Positions 59,375 through 64,000 of a stretch of DNA of 64,000 bases are shown one piece after another. The position numbers and the translations under genes were made by a program. The stretch is from Methanoregulaceae archaeon (lineage in GTDB: Bacteria; Armatimonadota; Fimbriimonadia; Fimbriimonadales; Fimbriimonadaceae): positions 62,001 to 126,000 of the forward strand of contig JADZEW010000008.1 in the NCBI GenBank assembly GCA_020850325.1, written 5' to 3'. The notes under the pieces were generated by a model that saw only the letters and a list, made by a program, of their open reading frames with translations, was not told where the DNA came from and did no database searches. The stretch's first letter is position 1, and each line of letters begins with the position of its first letter.

Positions 59375-59740
59375 ATGAGCGCCATTCCTGCATCTCGTCC
59401 GATCGCCGTCCGTTCTCAGACCAAGCGTCGCGCCAAGTCGCGATCGAGAGTGTTCACCAACATTGTTGGTGGAGTAACGCTGTTCTGTGCCGTTGCGCTG
59501 ACGACGTTTCTGGTGAGCAGCATGGCGGGTCAGGTGATGGTGGAGAAGGCGCGGCGCGAGGGCATCTCGGCTCAGCGACGGGCCATCGACGCCAAGCGAG
59601 TCGAAGGCGGCCTGCGGGTGCGCATCAACGAACTCACCGGTTTCACCGCGATGGATAACTGGGCTCTGAGTCACGGATTTGTTGCTCCGGACCGACCCTC
59701 TGTTCCGTCCGAAGAGGTGACCCGTGTCGCACAGCGCTGA
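59375..59740 (+). CDS. ftsL: FtsL-like division protein
   Basis: 121 residues. A basic cytoplasmic tail (QTKRRAKSRSR), one membrane helix (IVGGVTLFCAVALTTFLVSSM) and a short periplasmic coiled region (VEKARREGISAQRRAIDAKR) match FtsL in topology and position between rsmH and ftsI. The sequence is poorly conserved, as is usual. It recruits division proteins at the septum. Confidence 0.75.
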   Translation: MSAIPASRPIAVRSQTKRRAKSRSRVFTNIVGGVTLFCAVALTTFLVSSMAGQVMVEKARREGISAQRRAIDAKRVEGGLRVRINELTGFTAMDNWALSHGFVAPDRPSVPSEEVTRVAQR

Positions 59741-61679
59741 TCGCAAGCGAATCAAGCTCCTCACCGGCGTCAGCTCGTTTATGTTCGTCGCGGCTGGCGT
59801 TAGCCAAGCGCGCGTCCACATCTTTGATCGTGACGAGATCATCGATCGAGCCACTAAGACCGACCGGTTCGTTGTCTCCCGCACCGAGTTCGCGAAGCGA
59901 GGCTCTGTGCTCGATCGCGAGGGTCGCGCGCTTGCTCAGGATGAGGACACTCGCTACCTGACGGTGATGTTCGATAAGGTGCCCCGAAGCGCCGCATTCT
60001 ACATGGACTTGGCTGCGGCAACCGGCATTCCGGCCACCGAGTTCGCCACACTCGCCGAGACGGCAAGGGCTCCCGTGGACTGGCGCAAGCCGATCAGCCC
60101 CACCCAGGCTTCGCTCGTGCAAGATGTCAAGACCCGCTGGCGGGCCGACGGTGTTGGATTGTCGCGGTCAGGACGGCGCAGCTACCCCCTTGGCGAGGCG
60201 TCGGCTTCTCTCGTAGGCTACATGCGCGACAAGGCGCCGCAGGCGGGAATCGAACTGGGCCTCAACTCACACTTGTCCGGCACGAACGGCAAGATCGTGG
60301 GCATTGTCGATCGCGAAGGGAACTACCTGCCCATGCGCCTCGATCGCCAGACGGTACGTCGCAAAGACGGCAAGAACCTCACGTTGACGATCGACGCAGA
60401 GTTGCAGCAGTCGGCCACTGAGGCCGTCAAGCATGCGGTGGACCTGCACAAGGCTGACCAAGGCGTCGCGATCGTCATGGATCCAAGGACCGGTGACATC
60501 CTCGCGATGGCGAGTTGGCCGAGCTTTGATCCGAACCGGCCCATCGAACCCGCTAAAGGCCAAAAGCGCACGCCCGAGTTCAACTCGGCTTACATGTCGG
60601 CGCTGGAGCCCGGGTCGACGTTCAAGATCTTGTCGCTGGCGAAGGCCCTCGATGAAGGCGTCGTCCAGCCCAACGAAGACTACTACTGTCGCGGCACGAT
60701 GACGGTGGGCAAAACGACGATCGCATGCGACCGAGAACATGGCTCGCACGGACTCATCGATCCCCAAATGGCCATCGCCCGTAGCTGCAATCTCGCCGCC
60801 GCCACGTGGGCGATGCGCGTAGGCCAAGACGACTTCTATAAGTTCATGCGTCAAACCGGCCTCTTCGAGAAACCGGGCTTGGGGCTACCTCGAGAGAGCA
60901 TCGGCCTTTACAACGAAAAGGAGTACGCCAAACAACTTCAGTTGGCCAGCAACGGCTTTGGGCAGTCGCTGAATGCGACCCCACTTGCGCTATGTGCAGC
61001 GTTCGCATCGCTCGCTAACGAGGGCAAGCGCGTCCATCCACGCCTCGTGGCGAAGATCGGCGAAATGCCCACCCCGGTGACTCCGGGCAGCCAAGTGGTG
61101 AGTCCTGAAGCGGCGCAGACTGTCCTGCACATGATGCGCTCGGTTCTGGAGTCGGATCGTGGTACAGGCAAATCGCTCCGAATCCCCGGCTACGCTATCG
61201 GTGGCAAGACGGGAACGGCGCAGAAGAAGAACTTTGATACGGGTTCGATGAAGGGCGGGGGCTATGTGTCGAACTTCATCGGCTTTGTACCCGCTGAGAA
61301 GCCAGAGGCGGTTGTTCTCGTCATGGTCGATAACCCCAAGGGCGGATCGTATTACGGCTCGACGGTGGCCGGCCCCGCGTTCCGATCGATCGCCCAGTCG
61401 GTGATTCGGCGCCTCAGGATTCCGCCGACGGTCGCCATTTCTGATCCTGCGCCTGCGCCGCGGTCGGCGGAGAAGCCGAAACCGGTCGTCAAGCCTGCGA
61501 TTGCGCCCACGGCTAAGGCAAAGCCCAAGCCCAAGGCACCCGCCGTCACGGTCAAGGCAAAGCCCGTCGCTAAGTCGCTTGCGAAGCCGGCAAAGCGCGT
61601 TGTGCAAGGGCCTCCGGCACCGGCGGCTAAGAAGCGTACGACGCCAAAGGACGACAAGCAGGTAAACCGAAACCGCTGA
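59724..61679 (+). CDS. ftsI: Septal peptidoglycan transpeptidase (PBP2B/FtsI)
   Basis: 651 residues. An N-terminal membrane helix and a PBP dimerisation domain (RGSVLDREGRALAQDE) precede the transpeptidase with Ser298 in EPGSTFKIL (SxxK), SCN for SxN, and GGKTGTAQ for KTG. The C-terminal 90 residues are a Lys/Pro/Ala-rich disordered tail (KPKPVVKPAIAPTAKAKPKP), unusual for FtsI. GTG start overlaps ftsL by 17 bases. It cross-links septal peptidoglycan. Confidence 0.95.
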   Translation: MSHSADRKRIKLLTGVSSFMFVAAGVSQARVHIFDRDEIIDRATKTDRFVVSRTEFAKRGSVLDREGRALAQDEDTRYLTVMFDKVPRSAAFYMDLAAATGIPATEFATLAETARAPVDWRKPISPTQASLVQDVKTRWRADGVGLSRSGRRSYPLGEASASLVGYMRDKAPQAGIELGLNSHLSGTNGKIVGIVDREGNYLPMRLDRQTVRRKDGKNLTLTIDAELQQSATEAVKHAVDLHKADQGVAIVMDPRTGDILAMASWPSFDPNRPIEPAKGQKRTPEFNSAYMSALEPGSTFKILSLAKALDEGVVQPNEDYYCRGTMTVGKTTIACDREHGSHGLIDPQMAIARSCNLAAATWAMRVGQDDFYKFMRQTGLFEKPGLGLPRESIGLYNEKEYAKQLQLASNGFGQSLNATPLALCAAFASLANEGKRVHPRLVAKIGEMPTPVTPGSQVVSPEAAQTVLHMMRSVLESDRGTGKSLRIPGYAIGGKTGTAQKKNFDTGSMKGGGYVSNFIGFVPAEKPEAVVLVMVDNPKGGSYYGSTVAGPAFRSIAQSVIRRLRIPPTVAISDPAPAPRSAEKPKPVVKPAIAPTAKAKPKPKAPAVTVKAKPVAKSLAKPAKRVVQGPPAPAAKKRTTPKDDKQVNRNR

Positions 61680-63364
61680 TGCGGTTGAGCGAGGTGTTCC
61701 AGCAGGCGGGCGTCATCCCGGATCGTCTTGAGGGTGATACCGAGATCTCCACGTGGGTCATGGACTCGCGGGCGGTGTCCGCTGGCGACTGTTTTGTTTG
61801 CATGCCTTCGGAGAACACCGACTCCCACCAGTATCTAGAGGCCGCCCGCGATCGCGGGGCGGTCGCGGCGGTAGTGCACTCCGAGGAGGGCTTTGCCCGG
61901 GCGCGGTCGCTTGGCTTGGCGACTGCACTAATTGTTCCTACCACCTCCGGCGATCCGTCGATGGATGAGACCACGGAACAGCGCATCCGGCGCAAAACCG
62001 GCCGCTTTTCGGACGCGATGTGGCGACTGGCCAAAGTGGCGTGCGGCGATCCCTCGTCGAAGCTGATCGTGTTCGGAGTAACGGGCACGAACGGCAAGAC
62101 GACGACGGCGTGGCTGATCCGCGACATGATGAACTTGCTCGGTGTGCCCTGTGCGTACATCGGCACGTTGGGGTTCGGAGCCCCCTCCTTTCCAACGGAG
62201 AGGAGGGGGTTGGGGGTGGAGAGTTCCGAAGAACTCCGTCCCCTCGCGAACACCACGCCCTTCGCCATTGAACTCAACGCGATGCTCGCCGAGGCCGTCG
62301 AGCGCGGCTGCAAGGCCGTGGCGATGGAAGTGTCGTCGCACGCCCTTGCGGAGCAACGCTGTGACGGCGTCGAGTTCGATGTCGTGGTTTTCACGAATCT
62401 GAGTCAAGACCACTTGGACTACCACGGAACGATGGACGCCTACCTCGCCGCGAAAGGGCGGCTGTTCGGTCTGAGAGCCCCCTCCTTTCCTTCGGAGAGG
62501 AGAGGGTTGGGGGTGGAGAGCGCTCGTGCCGTCATCAACGTTGGCGATTCGACAGGCGCCAACCTCGCGGCAACGCTCGGATCAGGGGCTGTCCGGTTCT
62601 TGCAGGTCCCCAAACTCAGTCCCTTCGGCGATGTCGACCCGCGAACCGATATCGAGGGGTGCGCCTTCGAGGTCGGCCTCACCCGGATTCACCTCGTGCT
62701 TCAGTCCCGAGACGACGGCGACCACGGGTTCTTTGCTGATCTCGGCGGAGGCTACAACATCCAGAATCTGATCGCGGCGGTCAGCGCGGTGAAGGCAGCC
62801 GGCTACCCGATGTTCGAGATCACTCAGGCGATAACGACGCTCCTTCGCCCCGTGCCCGGGCGCTTCGAGCCCGTGCCGAACGATTCGGGCATCGGCATCA
62901 TCGTGGACTACGCCCATACGCCCGACGCGCTCGACAAGCTCTTGGAAACCGCACGACCCTTGACGAAGGGCAGGATTATCACGGTCTTCGGCTGCGGCGG
63001 AAATCGAGATAAGTCCAAGCGACCGCTGATGGCGCAGGCGGCTGAGCGGGGAAGCGACGTGGTGGTGATCACGAGCGACAATCCGCGAACCGAAGATCCG
63101 GATGCGATCATCGCGGAGGTGGTGGCTGGACTAACCAGGGCCCCTCACCCCCCAGCTTCCTCTCCCCGACATTCATCGGGCAGAGGGGGAGTTTTTGTCG
63201 AGCCCGACCGCCCGCGAGCGGTGGCGCTCGCCATCAAACTCGCCGAGCCTGGCGACTGCGTGATTATTGCGGGCAAGGGGCACGAGAACTACCAGATCAT
63301 CGGGCGCACGAAGCACCCGATGGATGACCGCGAACTGGCTCGCGAGGGGCTGAGGCAGCGATGA
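61679..63364 (+). CDS. murE: UDP-MurNAc-tripeptide ligase MurE with in-frame palindromic insertions
   Basis: 561 residues, about 60 longer than usual. VTGTNGKTTTAW is the ATP loop. The DNPR motif in TSDNPRTEDP indicates meso-diaminopimelate as substrate. IVDYAHTPDALDKLLE and FGCGGNRDKSKRPLMA are also normal. Three extra segments are encoded by palindromic elements: APSFPTERRGLGVES, APSFPSERRGLGVES and APHPPASSPRHSSGRGG. All three keep the frame. The start ATG overlaps the ftsI stop. Confidence 0.95.
   Translation: MRLSEVFQQAGVIPDRLEGDTEISTWVMDSRAVSAGDCFVCMPSENTDSHQYLEAARDRGAVAAVVHSEEGFARARSLGLATALIVPTTSGDPSMDETTEQRIRRKTGRFSDAMWRLAKVACGDPSSKLIVFGVTGTNGKTTTAWLIRDMMNLLGVPCAYIGTLGFGAPSFPTERRGLGVESSEELRPLANTTPFAIELNAMLAEAVERGCKAVAMEVSSHALAEQRCDGVEFDVVVFTNLSQDHLDYHGTMDAYLAAKGRLFGLRAPSFPSERRGLGVESARAVINVGDSTGANLAATLGSGAVRFLQVPKLSPFGDVDPRTDIEGCAFEVGLTRIHLVLQSRDDGDHGFFADLGGGYNIQNLIAAVSAVKAAGYPMFEITQAITTLLRPVPGRFEPVPNDSGIGIIVDYAHTPDALDKLLETARPLTKGRIITVFGCGGNRDKSKRPLMAQAAERGSDVVVITSDNPRTEDPDAIIAEVVAGLTRAPHPPASSPRHSSGRGGVFVEPDRPRAVALAIKLAEPGDCVIIAGKGHENYQIIGRTKHPMDDRELAREGLRQR
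62178..62223 (+). repeat. Palindromic element copy A in murE
   Basis: 46 bases. Arms CCCCCTCCTTTCC (62181-62193) and GGAGAGGAGGGGG (62197-62209) match at 12 of 13 positions with a 3-base loop, then a GTTGGGGGTGGAGAG tail. It encodes APSFPTERRGLGVES in frame. 43 of 46 bases match copy B. Confidence 0.9.
62475..62520 (+). repeat. Palindromic element copy B in murE
   Basis: 46 bases, differing from copy A at 3 positions. Arms at 62478-62490 and 62494-62506. It encodes APSFPSERRGLGVES, the same peptide in the same frame at a second place 297 bases on. Confidence 0.9.
63140..63191 (-). repeat. Palindromic element copy C in murE
   Basis: About 52 bases in the opposite orientation. Starts GCCCCTCACCCCCCAGC; arms at 63159-63169 and 63176-63186 match at 10 of 11. 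It encodes APHPPASSPRHSSGRGG in frame near the C-terminal domain. Confidence 0.85.
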
Positions 63365-64000
63365 GCATTCCCTTGAGCGTATTGGCGGAGCGGTTGGGCG
63401 GAGTGCTAAGCCTTCATCAATCTGCAATCTCTGATTGGCCCCTCACCCCCCAGCCCCCTCTCCCCCAAGGAGGAGAGGGGGAGCCGGAGGTCACCGGGTT
63501 CGCTACCGACTCGCGCGACGTTAAGCCTGGGGACCTCTTCATCGCGATTCGCGGGGCCAACGTCGACGGCCACGAGTTCGTTAAGACTGCTTTCGAACGG
63601 GGAGCCGTTGCCGCACTCGTCGAGCGACCCGACGAAGGGCCTCACATCCTCGTCGAAAACGTCGTGGATGCCCTCGCCCGCATGGCGCTCAGCTTTCGTG
63701 AGGAGTTCGACGGGCCGGTCATCGGTATCACGGGTAGCGCGGGGAAGAGCTCGGCCAAGGAGTTTGTTGCCGCCGCACTGTCGCCCCTCGGAAGGGTCAT
63801 GAAGACCGAGGGCAACCGCAACACGGAGTACACCGCACCGCTCATGTGGGCAGAGCTCCCCCTCTCCGCGAGTGGTTCGTCTCGAGGGGAGGGGGCTGGG
63901 GGGTGGGGAGATCCCGCCGCCGTCGTCGTCGAAATGGGGATGCGTGGCCCCGGCCAAATCGCGCACCTCGCGTCATTCTCCAAGCCGACCATTGCCCTCA
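63361..64000 (+). CDS. murF: UDP-MurNAc-pentapeptide synthetase MurF, 3' end outside window
   Basis: 213 codons to the right edge. The N-terminal domain ends with TGFATDSRDVKPGDLFIAIR. The ATP loop is GITGSAGKSSAKEF and AVVVEMGMRGPGQIAHL follows. It should add D-Ala-D-Ala to the tripeptide. Two palindromic elements are in frame (WPLTPQPPLPQGGEGEP and PLSASGSSRGEGAGGWGD). The start ATGA overlaps murE by 4 bases. The C-terminal half is not in the window. Confidence 0.93.
   Translation, partial: MSIPLSVLAERLGGVLSLHQSAISDWPLTPQPPLPQGGEGEPEVTGFATDSRDVKPGDLFIAIRGANVDGHEFVKTAFERGAVAALVERPDEGPHILVENVVDALARMALSFREEFDGPVIGITGSAGKSSAKEFVAAALSPLGRVMKTEGNRNTEYTAPLMWAELPLSASGSSRGEGAGGWGDPAAVVVEMGMRGPGQIAHLASFSKPTIAL
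63436..63482 (-). repeat. Palindromic element copy D in murF
   Basis: 47 bases. Perfect arms CCCCCTCTCC (63452-63461) and GGAGAGGGGG (63470-63479) with an 8-base loop, led by CCCCTCACCCCCCAG. It encodes PLTPQPPLPQGGEGE in frame, between the first helix of MurF and TGFATDSR. Orientation as copy C. Confidence 0.9.
63856..63910 (+). repeat. Palindromic element copy E in murF
   Basis: 55 bases. Arms at 63858-63867 and 63886-63895 match at 9 of 10; tail GGGGGCTGGGGGGTGGGGAG resembles copies A and B. In frame, encoding LPLSASGSSRGEGAGGWGD just before the EMGM motif. Confidence 0.85.

Noticed and set aside
63361-64000. Frameshift or pseudogene in murE/murF
   Set aside because: The extra segments keep the frame, have no stops and spare all catalytic motifs, so insertion is a better explanation.

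Overview
The window looks like chromosome of a GC-rich (roughly 60%) diderm bacterium. I lean towards the Armatimonadota, class Fimbriimonadia. The support is indirect: three PEP-CTERM surface proteins, a short DUF1559-like pseudopilin, an outer-membrane lipoprotein-sorting (LolA-like) protein, a MurE with the meso-diaminopimelate DNPR motif, and many unrecognised short secreted proteins. No 16S gene is present, so the placement is inference. I see no phage, transposase or CRISPR. This is mostly core chromosome with small accessory genes between.

Layout. 1-4.8 kb: a minus-strand run of envelope genes (integral membrane protein, DUF4129, DUF4350, small secreted protein, and a multi-pass membrane protein running off the left edge). 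4.9-9.8 kb: LolA-like protein, a PEP-CTERM protein, cutC divergent from a flavin-dependent halogenase-like gene, an alkyltransferase-like protein and a Bax-inhibitor-1 family protein. 9.9-16.6 kb: DUF1854, comF, two paralogous PEP-CTERM proteins, surE-VanZ, a CNNM transporter and a HerA-like ATPase. 16.7-20.2 kb: pseudopilin, membrane protein and cysteine-rich peptide operon behind a 13-base poly-G tract, then recG. 20.3-25.8 kb: F-type ATP synthase operon atpZ-atpI-atpB-E-F-H-A-G, which stops at gamma without atpD/atpC. 25.8-29.4 kb: a gene framed by inverted repeats, a thioesterase and an EF-G-like GTPase. 29.6-41.5 kb: a half-length carB, DinB and STN-like proteins, UDP-sugar dehydrogenase, GNAT, PhzF, recJ, an S9 peptidase and a lipoprotein. 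41.5-48.7 kb: 2TM protein, trpE, an MFS transporter, a LysM/SH3/NlpC hydrolase, NIF3, tRNA-Glu and a ThuA-like protein. 48.9-54.2 kb: flagellar export and switch operon fliM-fliY-fliO-fliP-fliQ-fliR-flhB behind a sigma-28-like promoter. 54.2-57.6 kb: small secreted proteins, xylA, tRNA-Gly and an inositol-monophosphatase family enzyme. 57.7-64 kb: the start of the dcw division/cell-wall cluster mraZ-rsmH-ftsL-ftsI-murE-murF, cut by the right edge.

Two window-wide patterns stand out. First, at least 13 genes that begin transcription units have a TANNNT hexamer only 5-7 bases before the start codon and no useful Shine-Dalgarno sequence. This is the arrangement expected of leaderless mRNAs. Genes inside operons overlap or abut their neighbours, and some have Shine-Dalgarno sites. 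Second, five copies of a C/G-rich palindromic element lie in frame inside murE (three) and murF (two), each adding about 15-20 residues at what appears to be a loop. Other repeats include GGATGT-type palindromes upstream of the atp operon and xylA, a pair of imperfect inverted repeats around one hypothetical gene, and a 34-base direct repeat upstream of carB.
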